From CAADGU01 sp964581605 (GTDB lineage Bacteria; Chloroflexota; Anaerolineae; Promineifilales; Promineifilaceae): 64,000 nt of DNA. Positions within the stretch are counted from its first letter, which is position 1. Every line of letters starts with the position of its first letter. Under the pieces are notes generated by a model. That model ran no database searches. It worked only from the letters and a program-made list of their open reading frames with translations, and was not told the DNA's origin. The DNA lies in contig CAZOPF010000006.1 of assembly GCA_964581605.1 (NCBI GenBank), positions 1-64,000 on the forward strand, in the 5' to 3' direction. The translations under genes were made by a program, and so were the position numbers. Shown here piece by piece: positions 24,261 to 32,202 of this stretch.

Positions 24261-25091
24261 TCAGGAAACTCTTTGATCAGTGGTGGCCAGAAAGGCCAGT
24301 TCGGTGGCAAATTCAAAGCGGGTGATGCGCCAGCCACGGCCCGAAGCGGCTTCACCGTCTACCAACCCCCCAAACTGTGCCTCATAATTTGCCACCATGC
24401 CTTTGCCGCGCCCGCCCAGGCTTTGCACCGGGTAGGAAATGAGCAGATGACGCGCCCGAATGGTGTCCAACAAACGTCTGGCTGCCCCTTTTTCCGCCTG
24501 TTCCAGGCAGGGCAGGGCTTTGAGAATGAGGGCCAGGTCGGCCGGTTCGGCTGGCGGCTGGCTGAGGATGTCCTGATGGTGGGCTACCCCGTTCACACCT
24601 GTCAGATCAAAATACCCCTGCAAAAAGGCCATCATGTCTCCATAAATGTCATAAGCGTGGTAGATGACATCGGCGGCTAAAGGCATCCAGGGAATGGCTA
24701 ACGGGTTCAGTCCGCAGGCCACATCCACTACCGAATGAATGGGCGGCAAACCGGCCAGGGTGGTGGCGTAAAATTCATCGAGGATGGGCAGCCGTTCGCG
24801 GATGGAAGTGTGCAGACGCATCAGGTCGCGGCAGGTCTGGCGGCGGGTTTCCTCGTCTTCGGCGTTTTGCAGGCGGGCGAGGGCTTGGGGGTAATCTACG
24901 GCCGTCTCCCCATATGCCCCCCCCACCTGATGCAGTTTATTCTTCGTCCCCTTCACGGCCTCCTTGAAGCTGCGCCGTTTGGCCAGCTCCGCCGCCCCCA
25001 ACCGCCGGATGAGGTCAGGGGCAATGGTGCGGTACTTGGGAGATTGGGTCACGGCCGTGAGCAAATCATCCAGTAACCCATCACGATTCAT
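24261..25091 (-). CDS. 16S rRNA (guanine1405-N7)-methyltransferase homologue (FmrO/Rmt family)
   Basis: 276 aa. The family pattern runs end to end: SPKYRTIAPDLIRRLGAAEL and KEAVKGTKNKLHQVGGAY in the N-terminal RNA-binding extension, RERLPILDEFYATTLAGLPP, SAM-binding motif VVDVACGLNPLAIPWMPL, YHAYDIYGDMM, LKALPCLEQ, and ISYPVQSLGGRGKGM then FEFATELAFL. These enzymes methylate N7 of G1405 in the 30S decoding site and block 4,6-disubstituted deoxystreptamine aminoglycosides; they are known from producers and acquired resistance genes. Start overlaps the preceding gene by 11 bp. Whether this copy is active on 30S subunits is inferred from motif completeness only. Confidence 0.88.
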   Translation of the reverse strand: MNRDGLLDDLLTAVTQSPKYRTIAPDLIRRLGAAELAKRRSFKEAVKGTKNKLHQVGGAYGETAVDYPQALARLQNAEDEETRRQTCRDLMRLHTSIRERLPILDEFYATTLAGLPPIHSVVDVACGLNPLAIPWMPLAADVIYHAYDIYGDMMAFLQGYFDLTGVNGVAHHQDILSQPPAEPADLALILKALPCLEQAEKGAARRLLDTIRARHLLISYPVQSLGGRGKGMVANYEAQFGGLVDGEAASGRGWRITRFEFATELAFLATTDQRVS

Positions 25092-25758
25092 TGCTGCTCA
25101 GTCGTTCCAACTTTGACACCCATTCGTTAAAGTGCGGGCATTTTTCTCGAATGGCAGCCAAACCAATGCGCTCTGCGGCGATATTGCCATGTAATGGTTT
25201 GTTGTATGGTGGATAAAGGCGAAGCAGCCGTTTGGACGGCGCGCTGTTTACATCGTCGTTTATCATCTCGGGTGAATCAAATTCTGAGATGATCTTTTGT
25301 AACTCCTGGGTTATCTCCGGTCTTCGCATCACGCTCGCCAACACAGATGGCTGGCTAAATAAAAGCGCCTCAAATTCATGCATTTGCACATAAGGAATAA
25401 ATCGCTCATGTCTGAATGCACTCCCCATAGCTTGCCCCACACTTTCAGTTAGCCTGCTTTCAACCAGAGATGCCTTTTGTGAAAACAAGGCATTTCGGGA
25501 TTCAGCACGACCAGGCCAACTATCAGGCATTCCATAATAGTCAAACATGGTCGTGCAAAATCTATTGGTATCTTCTTTCAGGATAGCAACGATCTCATTA
25601 CGGGCTTGAATAAATCCACTAATACCGCCTTTCTTCCCAGGCCTGCCTAAAATGCGCGGCGATACCATTACTCCCGTCGCAGCCAGATAAGGGGCCAAGA
25701 CATTTCGCACAAATGTTTGCTCGGTTGGGCCTTCAACAATGACAAGCACCCTATTCAT
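25081..25758 (-). CDS. DUF4276 protein, TOPRIM-like
   Basis: 225 aa from MNRVLVIVEGPTEQTFVRNV, where the VEGPTE motif near residue 9 is the TOPRIM-type acidic motif of DUF4276. Further family marks: TTMFDYYGMPDSWPG near 75 (acidic cluster), and FIPYVQMHEFEALLFSQP near 125. An in-frame start six codons earlier is possible. The gene overlaps the AAA ATPase end by 8 bp and the methyltransferase start by 11 bp, so all three are translated as a unit. AAA ATPase plus TOPRIM pairs resemble split OLD-type nucleases and are frequent in defence islands; nuclease or anti-phage activity is inferred. Confidence 0.85.
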   Translation of the reverse strand: MNRVLVIVEGPTEQTFVRNVLAPYLAATGVMVSPRILGRPGKKGGISGFIQARNEIVAILKEDTNRFCTTMFDYYGMPDSWPGRAESRNALFSQKASLVESRLTESVGQAMGSAFRHERFIPYVQMHEFEALLFSQPSVLASVMRRPEITQELQKIISEFDSPEMINDDVNSAPSKRLLRLYPPYNKPLHGNIAAERIGLAAIREKCPHFNEWVSKLERLSSNES

Positions 25759-26860
25759 AGGAAGGGGCTCCACCATAGACGTTTTTCTGCCATAATTCGC
25801 CCAATGTATACTCTTCGATCAACCATGTCGCTAAATCTGCTTCTGACAAACGACGAAAACGCGATTCACCCTCCTGACGATCAACAACAATCACATCATC
25901 TGGTGAAAAAGCATCCAGTAAGGGGGCCGACTGAGTAGAAACAATGAGTTGTGTTCTAAAAGACGCTTGCTTGATGAGACTTGCTAGAAGAGTAAGTGCA
26001 TAAGGATGAAGCCCTAGTTCCGGCTCATCTAGCAGTATGGTGGCTGGTGGTGATGGCTGTAGCAATGCAGTTACCAATGCAATAAAACGGAGAGTACCGT
26101 CTGACAATTGGCTGGGATGAAAAGGATAATCGCTGTTTTTCTGCAACCATTCCAATTGAAGTACACGATCACCGTTGCTTGGCTGCGGTCGTAGCTGAAA
26201 ATCCGAAAAGAACGGGGCTGCCAGGCGTACCGTATCACGAATCAAGTCATAACACGCCATATCATTTTCTCGAAGCCACCAGAGAAATGTCGCCAGATTT
26301 GCAGCGTCAGGTCGTAATCTTTCATAATCTCTGGCACTCCATTCACGGCGCATAGCGGCCGTTTCGCTCGTATCGTGGAAATGATAAACCACCCAACTTG
26401 CAATTGCCGGGTAAACATACCTGGCTACATTTTGATGCGGCCCTTCCATAAATGCAGATTTCAATTTTGATTCTTCATGTCCCGAACCTAATGCGTAACG
26501 CTGCGGACCATAATAAGGGCCATCAAAATACATGCGTTCAAGGCTGAATATCAAACGATTATCAACAGTTGGTCTTAGCCAAAACTCATAGCCATTGACC
26601 CCAAAGTAAACGCGCCCCACAATTTCATTTGTGATTTTTGGCCCTAAATATAATTGTCTGTCTGCTCCTCCTTTTTGCGCGACAGCAAATTGCAGCCTCT
26701 CTTCAACCATTTCACGAAGCAGACGAAAAAAGTCAACAAAGTTGCTTTTCCCAGTTCCATTAGCGCCTATGAGGACGTTAATTGGCCGTAAAGGTAACTT
26801 TTCCAAACTGCGTATGGATTTGAACCCCTCAATAGTAATTGAACTAATCGCTGTACTCAT
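25751..26860 (-). CDS. AAA family ATPase (AAA_21/OLD-like)
   Basis: 369 aa from MSTAISSITIEGFKSI, which has an AGAGGA site eight bases upstream. ABC-type/SMC-like ATPase: Walker A IGANGTGKSNFVDFF near residue 34, signature-like LSDGTLRFIALVTALL, Walker B TILLDEPELGLHP, and an H-region LIVSTQSAPLLDAF. The domain between Walker A and the signature carries the RecF/OLD-like insertion. It is the first gene of a three-gene overlapping unit with DUF4276 and an rRNA methylase. Base composition here is visibly AT-richer than in neighbouring genes and ACGGCCGT octamers are absent from it, which suggests later acquisition. Confidence 0.9.
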   Translation of the reverse strand: MSTAISSITIEGFKSIRSLEKLPLRPINVLIGANGTGKSNFVDFFRLLREMVEERLQFAVAQKGGADRQLYLGPKITNEIVGRVYFGVNGYEFWLRPTVDNRLIFSLERMYFDGPYYGPQRYALGSGHEESKLKSAFMEGPHQNVARYVYPAIASWVVYHFHDTSETAAMRREWSARDYERLRPDAANLATFLWWLRENDMACYDLIRDTVRLAAPFFSDFQLRPQPSNGDRVLQLEWLQKNSDYPFHPSQLSDGTLRFIALVTALLQPSPPATILLDEPELGLHPYALTLLASLIKQASFRTQLIVSTQSAPLLDAFSPDDVIVVDRQEGESRFRRLSEADLATWLIEEYTLGELWQKNVYGGAPSYE

Positions 26861-26999
26861 AACATTGTTCCTCTGCACAATTCGTGCAGAATTGTTTATA
26901 ACCGACGTGCCTTATCATAACACACATGACATTCACTGTAGATATCTGTACAGGATCGTCAATACCTGATCCAGGGGTGCAGTTCACCGATTCCCATTG

Positions 27000-28127
27000 C
27001 TATTTATGGTGTGACAGGTTCTCCATCAATTGGGTCATAAAGCGCAAGTTGTGGAGGGTAGCCAGACGGGGGTAGAGGCTGTCGTTGAGTTTGTGCAGGT
27101 GGTGCAGGTAGCCCAACGAGTAGCGGGTACAGGTGGGGCAGTCGCAAAATTCGGAAATCGCACGGCCGTCCTTCACATGTTTCTTGTCGCCCAAATAGAG
27201 ATAGCGAAAAAAGTCGCCGCGCCCATCCAGCTTTGTGGTGGTGGGGTCGCCGGTAAAGGCATAAACACGGCCGTGCCGAGCATCGCGTGTGGGCATGGTG
27301 CTGTCAAATAGTTCGTAGCCCAACCGGGCACAGGCAGCCACATTGGCCGGATGTCCAATGCCCAACCCATGCAGCGCAAACTGGCGCGGAATCAATTCCC
27401 GCACATAGGCCACCATCTCGATGAGCAAATTGCCCTGGCTGTCCAACGGCCAGCCACCGTAACCGTAACAATCAAAACCAATTTCCAGCAATTGCTCGGC
27501 GCACTGGCGGCGCAGTGCTTTGTTGGCCCCGCCCTGCACCACGGCCATCAGATACGGCCGTTGTTGCAACGGCCGTTGTTGCAACGGCCGTTGCAGCAAC
27601 GGCCGTACCCCCTCCTTCTCTTGTACCAGCTTTTCAAACTCCGCCTTACAGCGCCGCGCCCAGGCCACCGTGCGCCGCACCGACTTCTCCTGCTCCGCCG
27701 GCGGGTCATCCACATGCGTACAATCATCAAAACAGATGACCACATCCGCGCCGTAGCTTAATTGCAACTGTATGCTCTTCTCTGGCGTCAGGTTGAATTT
27801 GCGGTCACTGCCTTCTGGCTTAAAGGTAGCGCCCCGGTCGTTGATGCTGCCGCTTTTGGCGTTCTGCCGCAGCAGCGAGTAGACTTGGAAGCCGCCGGAG
27901 TCGGTGAAAATAGGGCCAGACCAGCCCGTCATCTGGTGCAGGCCACCCAGCGCCTGAATGGTAGACGACCCCGGTTTTTGCATCAGGTGAAAGACGTTCA
28001 TTTGCACGGCCGTCACCCCACACGCCGCCAGATCAGCCGCATCCACCGCCCGCACCACTCCTTGTGTGCCATCGGGCAGGAAGGCAGGTAGGGGGAGACG
28101 GCCGTGAGGTAGAGTAAGGTCTTTCAT
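27000..28127 (-). CDS. tgt: tRNA-guanine transglycosylase (variant), with in-frame repeat expansion
   Basis: 375 aa TIM barrel. Conserved parts: GPIFTDSGGFQVYSL (general acid Asp), CFDDCTHVDDP, VVQGG, the nucleophile region LFDSTMPTRDARHG, and the zinc site CDCPTCTRYSLGYLHHL. It would exchange guanine 34 of GUN-anticodon tRNAs for a queuosine precursor. Two oddities: the substrate loop usually reading GGLAVGE is GGWPLDSQ here, so the base accepted may differ; and three QQRPL-type units between KEGVRP and YLMAVV come from a 15-bp tandem repeat containing ACGGCCGT. The insertion lies in a surface stretch before the VVQGG strand. Classified as TGT; a DpdA-like or salvage-type role is possible. 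Confidence 0.88.
   Translation of the reverse strand: MKDLTLPHGRLPLPAFLPDGTQGVVRAVDAADLAACGVTAVQMNVFHLMQKPGSSTIQALGGLHQMTGWSGPIFTDSGGFQVYSLLRQNAKSGSINDRGATFKPEGSDRKFNLTPEKSIQLQLSYGADVVICFDDCTHVDDPPAEQEKSVRRTVAWARRCKAEFEKLVQEKEGVRPLLQRPLQQRPLQQRPYLMAVVQGGANKALRRQCAEQLLEIGFDCYGYGGWPLDSQGNLLIEMVAYVRELIPRQFALHGLGIGHPANVAACARLGYELFDSTMPTRDARHGRVYAFTGDPTTTKLDGRGDFFRYLYLGDKKHVKDGRAISEFCDCPTCTRYSLGYLHHLHKLNDSLYPRLATLHNLRFMTQLMENLSHHK
27554..27606. repeat. 15-bp tandem array of ACGGCCGT inside tgt
   Basis: ACGGCCGT starts at 27554, 27569, 27584 and 27599, separated each time by a 7-bp spacer TTGTTGCA-like, giving an exact 15-bp period. The period keeps the reading frame and encodes successive LQRPL, QQRPL, QQRPY units on the minus strand. 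Confidence 0.95.
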
Positions 28128-28166
28128 AGTGAGCAGCGAGCAGTGATTAGTGAGCAGTGAACAGTT
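28128..28166. repeat. AGTGAGC heptamer array overlapping the RsmF-like start
   Basis: AGTGAGC, AGCGAGC, AGTGATT, AGTGAGC, AGTGAAC in tandem with 7-bp period between the divergent tgt and RsmF-like genes. The GTG at 28150 lies in the fourth unit and is the only well-placed start for the methyltransferase. Confidence 0.85.
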
Positions 28167-29643
28167 ACCTCCGGCAAACTTTTTGGCAAAGATGAAAGGG
28201 TTGCTCGGAGAAGAATTTGAATCTTTTTTGCAAAGTTACCAGCAGCCACCGCTGGTAGGACTGCGCGCCAATACGCTGAAAATTGCGCCGGGTGATTTTA
28301 GCACCATGTCGCCGTTTGTGCTGAAACCGGTGGGGGATTATGCGCCTGCTGGCTTTTTGCTGGATGACGCCAGCAGACCGGGGGGCCATCCTTACCACGC
28401 CGCCGGGCTGTACTACCTGCAAGAGCCATCGGCGATGGTCGTAGCCCAACTGGTTGACCCACAGCTAGGGGAATGGGTGCTGGACATCGCCGCCGCGCCC
28501 GGCGGCAAAACCACGCATCTGGCAGCCTTGATGCAGGACACGGGCCTGCTGGTCGCCAACGATATGGATGGCAAACGCGCCCACATCCTGGCCGAAAATA
28601 TGGAACGCTGGGGAACACGCCATGCCCTCATCACCAACGCCCACCCGGAGCAGTTGGCGCAACAGTTCGGCCCGGTGTTTGACCGGGTGCTGGTAGATGC
28701 ACCCTGCTCTGGCGAAGGCATGTTCCGGCGATTGGGATCCGCGAAGGACGGGAAGAGCGCGAAGGAGGCGTTTGACTGGAGTCAGGAACATGTGCTAGCT
28801 TGTGCGCGGCGGCAAACGGCCGTGCTTGCCACTGCTGCCCAACTCGTCAAACCCGGCGGGCGGCTGGTTTACGCCACCTGCACCTTTGCCCCAGAAGAGA
28901 ATGAAAGCAGTATCGCCCGCTTTCTAGCCGGACATCCCGATTTTGAACTGGTGGAGCCACCCCGTTTTGCCGGATTTGATCGGGGACGGCCGTCCTGGGC
29001 TGATGATGGTTTGCCACATGACGGGCTAGAAAAGTGCGTCCGCCTCTGGCCCCACCACTTTGCCGGCGAAGGGCATTTCATTGCCATTATGCAGCGCGCG
29101 GGCACAAAAAAACCCGAAGGGTTTTGGAAACCCTTCGGGTTTAAGCCGCCCAAATCTACGGAATTAAAAGTATGGCGGGCGTTTGCGCAGGCGACGTTAC
29201 GGGGCGAATGGCCGGAGGAGCGGATGCTGTTGAATAACGGCCGTCTCTACCTGCTTCCCCCCGACGCCATCGAAACCGGCCGTTTACGGTTGGTGCGTTA
29301 TGGCCTGTTACTGGGCGAAATTCGTTCCGGTTATTTCAAACCGGCCCACGCGCTGGCATTGGCTTTGAAAGCAGAGGAGGTGGTCACGGCCGTACACTTT
29401 CCCGCCGACTCCCCAGCCATCACCGCCTATCTCTCTGGTCACCCCCTGCCAATAGAAAATGGTCAATGGTCAATGGTCAATTATCAATGGGCCATTGACC
29501 ATTCTAACCCGCCGCTGACCGATAACTGGTTGCTGATTACCGTCTCCGGTTTCCCCCTCGGTTGGGCCAAAGCGGGCGGCGGTCAGTTGAAGAACCATTA
29601 TCCACGTGGTCTGCGCACGCTTAACCCGGAGGGGAGGCGTTAG
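28150..29643 (+). CDS. RsmF/NOP2-Sun-type rRNA (cytosine-C5) methyltransferase with repeat insertions
   Basis: 497 aa. RsmF-family N-terminus LPPANFLAKMKGLLGEEFES follows five repeat-encoded residues; SAM site VLDIAAAPGGKTTHLAAL near 117, catalytic-cysteine motifs DAPCSGEGMF (~187) and VYATCTFAPEENE (~243), and a PUA-like C-terminal domain ending GFPLGWAKAGGGQLKNHYP. It should methylate a cytosine of 16S rRNA. Three repeat-like insertions sit in the coding sequence: SAKDGKSAKE near 196, a perfect hairpin encoding KKPEGFWKPFGFK near 320, and an AATGGTC array encoding NGQWSMVNYQW near 437. The GTG start is part of an AGTGAGC array. Converges on the next gene with a 23-bp tail overlap. Confidence 0.9.
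   Translation: MSSEQLPPANFLAKMKGLLGEEFESFLQSYQQPPLVGLRANTLKIAPGDFSTMSPFVLKPVGDYAPAGFLLDDASRPGGHPYHAAGLYYLQEPSAMVVAQLVDPQLGEWVLDIAAAPGGKTTHLAALMQDTGLLVANDMDGKRAHILAENMERWGTRHALITNAHPEQLAQQFGPVFDRVLVDAPCSGEGMFRRLGSAKDGKSAKEAFDWSQEHVLACARRQTAVLATAAQLVKPGGRLVYATCTFAPEENESSIARFLAGHPDFELVEPPRFAGFDRGRPSWADDGLPHDGLEKCVRLWPHHFAGEGHFIAIMQRAGTKKPEGFWKPFGFKPPKSTELKVWRAFAQATLRGEWPEERMLLNNGRLYLLPPDAIETGRLRLVRYGLLLGEIRSGYFKPAHALALALKAEEVVTAVHFPADSPAITAYLSGHPLPIENGQWSMVNYQWAIDHSNPPLTDNWLLITVSGFPLGWAKAGGGQLKNHYPRGLRTLNPEGRR
29110..29142. repeat. Perfect terminator-like hairpin inside a coding sequence
   Basis: 15-bp arms AAACCCGAAGGGTTT (29110-29124) and AAACCCTTCGGGTTT (29128-29142) with a 3-nt loop, lying in frame in the RsmF-like gene between the catalytic and PUA-like domains. 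Confidence 0.9.
29458..29503. repeat. AATGGTC heptamer tandem/inverted array inside a coding sequence
   Basis: Three AATGGTC units (29458-29478), AATTATC, then CCATTGACCATT, the reverse complement of AATGGTCAATGG. The array has the same architecture as the intergenic arrays but keeps the RsmF-like frame open. Confidence 0.88.
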
Positions 29644-30973
29644 CTGAACCGGTGTTGGCTAACGCCTCGCCGCCAATGGTCATACCATGCAGCGCGGCCG
29701 CCAGCCCCAGCAGCAGCCAGAAAATGAAACCGGGCCGCGCCCCCAGCGCCACCGCGTCCACCAGCCCATAGACAAAATAGGCCACAAATGTTCCGGCCAC
29801 ACCCACTGCCACTGCCCGCCGCCAGGGTGATAGGGTGCGCCGCCCGACCAACCAGAGCATCACGGCCGCGCCCAACCAGAGAGCCACATAAAAAACCAGG
29901 CCCGGCAGGCCAAAATCTAATGCGGTTTGCAGCCAATGGTTATGCGCGTGGCCAAAATCACTGTCCTGCGCCAAAAAATAGGTGGGGTAGTAGCTAAATA
30001 CCAACACCCGGAAACGGTTTATCCCCATGCCGGTGAGGGGAAAATCTTGAATTCCAGCCAGCGCCCGTTCCCAAATTTGCAGCCGACCTTGCACGCTTTC
30101 CATGTTTTGCTCCTCGCCACGCAGCCGAAAACCAGCCTGTTCCTGTAAAAACTGTTTGACTTGCTCTGGCTCAGATTGGTAAACGGCCGCACCAGCCACC
30201 ATCAGCACAGCCAACAAGCCGGCCGCCAGCCAGCAGCGCCAACGCCCGGCTGCCAGAAATAGCATAAACAGCAGGCCTACGGCAAACCCAATCAACCCGG
30301 CCCGTGACTGTGTGAGCAGGAGTGTGAACAGGAGGACGGCCGTTGTGCCCCAGACAAAAAAGGCACCAGCTATTGCCCTGCCTGTTTTCCATTGCCGCCA
30401 CCACAAACGGCCGTGCCACAAAATTGCCCACGACAAAGCCAAAACCACGGGCACCACCCACAGCAGCACCCCGGCCAGCTCATTCGGACTGACGCCATTT
30501 TCGGCTGCCGGTAAGGTGAGCAACTGCTGCGGCATACGGTCGAGCACGGCCGTCAACGGACCCAGTTTCGTCGTCCAGCGCACACTCAGCAACCCTAACC
30601 CGGCCACGCATAAACCACCTACCAACAAGATGCCCACCACCCGCCACCACCGCTGCGGATGCGTAACCACATAAGCCACAGCTGCATAATAAACAGCTAT
30701 GCCATACACCATACCTGTCACTTTGGGCAGGCTGTATAGACGATCATCAGACACGGCCAGCCCCACCAGCGTCATCAGCAGCAACCCCCATACCGGCAAG
30801 TCAACCGGCGTGGGGGGCAGGGGGCGGCCGTACCCCACCCAGCGTGCCAGCCACAGCAGCGGAATCAACAGCAACACCCAGGCCCGCTCCGGCGTGGGGA
30901 AGAGGGCCAATGGCAGTATGAGCAGCAGAATCAGCCATTCAAAGGTCACTATTTGGCGACAAAAACGGGACAT
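29621..30973 (-). CDS. O-antigen ligase / Wzy_C-family membrane glycosyltransferase
   Basis: 450 aa from MSRFCRQIVTFEWL; the longer reading adds six residues. About 12 helices, a large periplasmic-side loop (~residues 285-350) with GRLQIWERALAGI, DFPLTGMGINRF and the Wzy_C hallmark HAHNHWLQTALDFGLPGL. The family includes WaaL ligases, Wzy polymerases and O-oligosaccharyltransferases. As the distal gene of a pgl-like locus without PglB, a transfer role from undecaprenyl diphosphate to protein or cell-wall polymer is plausible. The 3' end overlaps the convergent RsmF-like gene by 23 bp. Confidence 0.85.
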   Translation of the reverse strand: MSRFCRQIVTFEWLILLLILPLALFPTPERAWVLLLIPLLWLARWVGYGRPLPPTPVDLPVWGLLLMTLVGLAVSDDRLYSLPKVTGMVYGIAVYYAAVAYVVTHPQRWWRVVGILLVGGLCVAGLGLLSVRWTTKLGPLTAVLDRMPQQLLTLPAAENGVSPNELAGVLLWVVPVVLALSWAILWHGRLWWRQWKTGRAIAGAFFVWGTTAVLLFTLLLTQSRAGLIGFAVGLLFMLFLAAGRWRCWLAAGLLAVLMVAGAAVYQSEPEQVKQFLQEQAGFRLRGEEQNMESVQGRLQIWERALAGIQDFPLTGMGINRFRVLVFSYYPTYFLAQDSDFGHAHNHWLQTALDFGLPGLVFYVALWLGAAVMLWLVGRRTLSPWRRAVAVGVAGTFVAYFVYGLVDAVALGARPGFIFWLLLGLAAALHGMTIGGEALANTGSANASPPG

Positions 30974-30985
30974 TGGAAGGTGATC

Positions 30986-31034
30986 AGCCATCGGCCGGCG
31001 GTAATCGGTTAACTATACCGATCACCGCTGGCCG
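30986..31034. repeat. GGCGGTAATCGGT inverted repeat
   Basis: Arms GGCCGGCGGTAATCGGT and ACCGATCACCGCTGGCC around TAACTAT. On the minus strand the stop codon TGA of the nucleotidyltransferase gene is inside the arm (CGG-TGA-TCGG). Related to the GTAATCG array at 13020-13098. Confidence 0.8.
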
Positions 31035-32176
31035 AAGACCGCAATAATGGCCCCTTTCAGCAGGCGGGCCAGATAGTAAAAGGGCAGTAGCAGGCGATGG
31101 CGGATATGATACCGCTGCATCATATAATGGGGATGGGGCAAAAGGAGGTGGTGAACCATGGCTGCCTGACGCCGCCAGCCGGTAGTGTGTTGAGCATTCA
31201 AGAGCAGCTTTCCCATCGCAGAACGATCGGGATTGGCAACGGCCGCCGCCCGGGCCACCTGCATGGGGTCAGCCGTTTGTGCCAGCAATGTCTGGGCTGG
31301 ATCAGGCAGTGGCGTTTCCAGGTGGCGCGCAACCAGGCGCAGGGCAGCCTGCACAGCCGGTAAAACGCCCGCTTCGTCGGCGTCGGCGGCCACCTGCTGC
31401 CAATCGGCCGAGGAAAGGGCATAACCCGGACGGCCGCGTACCAGTTGGTCAATATCCAGCAGCCAACGCCAGCGAAGTTCGGCGCGATGTTCCAGAATTT
31501 GATGGACGGCCGTATGCACCAACGCTGCACCAGGTGACAATACCTGCACCGTTTGGCCGCGCCAGGGAATAGCAAGGGCCGCCGCCCACCAACGGGCTAC
31601 TGGCAGCCGCCCCCGCACCCCTTCGCGCTGCGACAAATCCCAATGGAGTTCCACACTCAATGGCGACGTTTTTAAGTCGCCAGGGTAAAAATCCAGTTGG
31701 GTGATGTGGGGAGGAATAGCAGATACGTCAGGCCACAACCCTTTATCGTGAAAACCCAGGTCAGCCATCACCTGCCAGGCAGCGGGTAAGTCTGCCGGTT
31801 GCAACCAGAAATCGAGATCATTCATGGGGCGCACCGCCGGGTCTGGGTAAAGCATCAGGTAAAAGGCCATGCCTTTTAGCAGCACCGTTTCCACACCAGC
31901 AGCGGCAAACCCGGTCTGCAAACGGGCCAGCAAATCCAGCTTAACAGCGGCTGCGGCCGCGCCCTGCCAATAAACAGGGGCTAGTAAGTTTTGCAGCGGC
32001 GCAGCCAGGTTCGCTGCTTTGAGCCGCCTGTAGGCCAACGCGCCCAACTCTTGTTGCGTGAGCCAATCAGCCAGCAGATGCGGGGGGCTATCCTGCAAAA
32101 TAGCCACCTGCGCTTCTGACCAGCCACCAGAGGCTAATGCGGGGCAGAGGGTAGGAAATTGGGAGGGGGATGCCAT
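31022..32176 (-). CDS. NTP_transf_5 nucleotidyltransferase-like protein
   Basis: 384 aa member of the uncharacterised nucleotidyltransferase family found in exopolysaccharide loci. The core is VETVLLKGMAFYLMLYPDPA followed by RPMNDLDFWLQPADLPAAW (Asp-x-Asp near residue 118-120), the metal-binding pair of the polymerase-beta fold; later landmarks SVELHWDLSQREG and LVHTAVHQILEH fit the family. Proposed to modify a sugar or protein during glycan export, but no activity is proven. Position in the glycan operon, 48 bp before the Wzy_C gene, supports a surface polysaccharide role. Confidence 0.8.
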   Translation of the reverse strand: MASPSQFPTLCPALASGGWSEAQVAILQDSPPHLLADWLTQQELGALAYRRLKAANLAAPLQNLLAPVYWQGAAAAAVKLDLLARLQTGFAAAGVETVLLKGMAFYLMLYPDPAVRPMNDLDFWLQPADLPAAWQVMADLGFHDKGLWPDVSAIPPHITQLDFYPGDLKTSPLSVELHWDLSQREGVRGRLPVARWWAAALAIPWRGQTVQVLSPGAALVHTAVHQILEHRAELRWRWLLDIDQLVRGRPGYALSSADWQQVAADADEAGVLPAVQAALRLVARHLETPLPDPAQTLLAQTADPMQVARAAAVANPDRSAMGKLLLNAQHTTGWRRQAAMVHHLLLPHPHYMMQRYHIRHRLLLPFYYLARLLKGAIIAVFGQR

Positions 32177-32202
32177 TAGGGCGGGGTAGCTGTGAGCGGT
32201 CT

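Noticed and set aside
25081..26860. Assignment of the ATPase/TOPRIM pair to PARIS (AriA/AriB)
   Set aside because: The second protein reads as DUF4276 and not the AriB-type domain, so only an analogous architecture is claimed.
27554..27606. Could the regular array be a small CRISPR?
   Set aside because: The period is 15 bp, spacers are identical, it lies in frame inside tgt and there are no cas genes.
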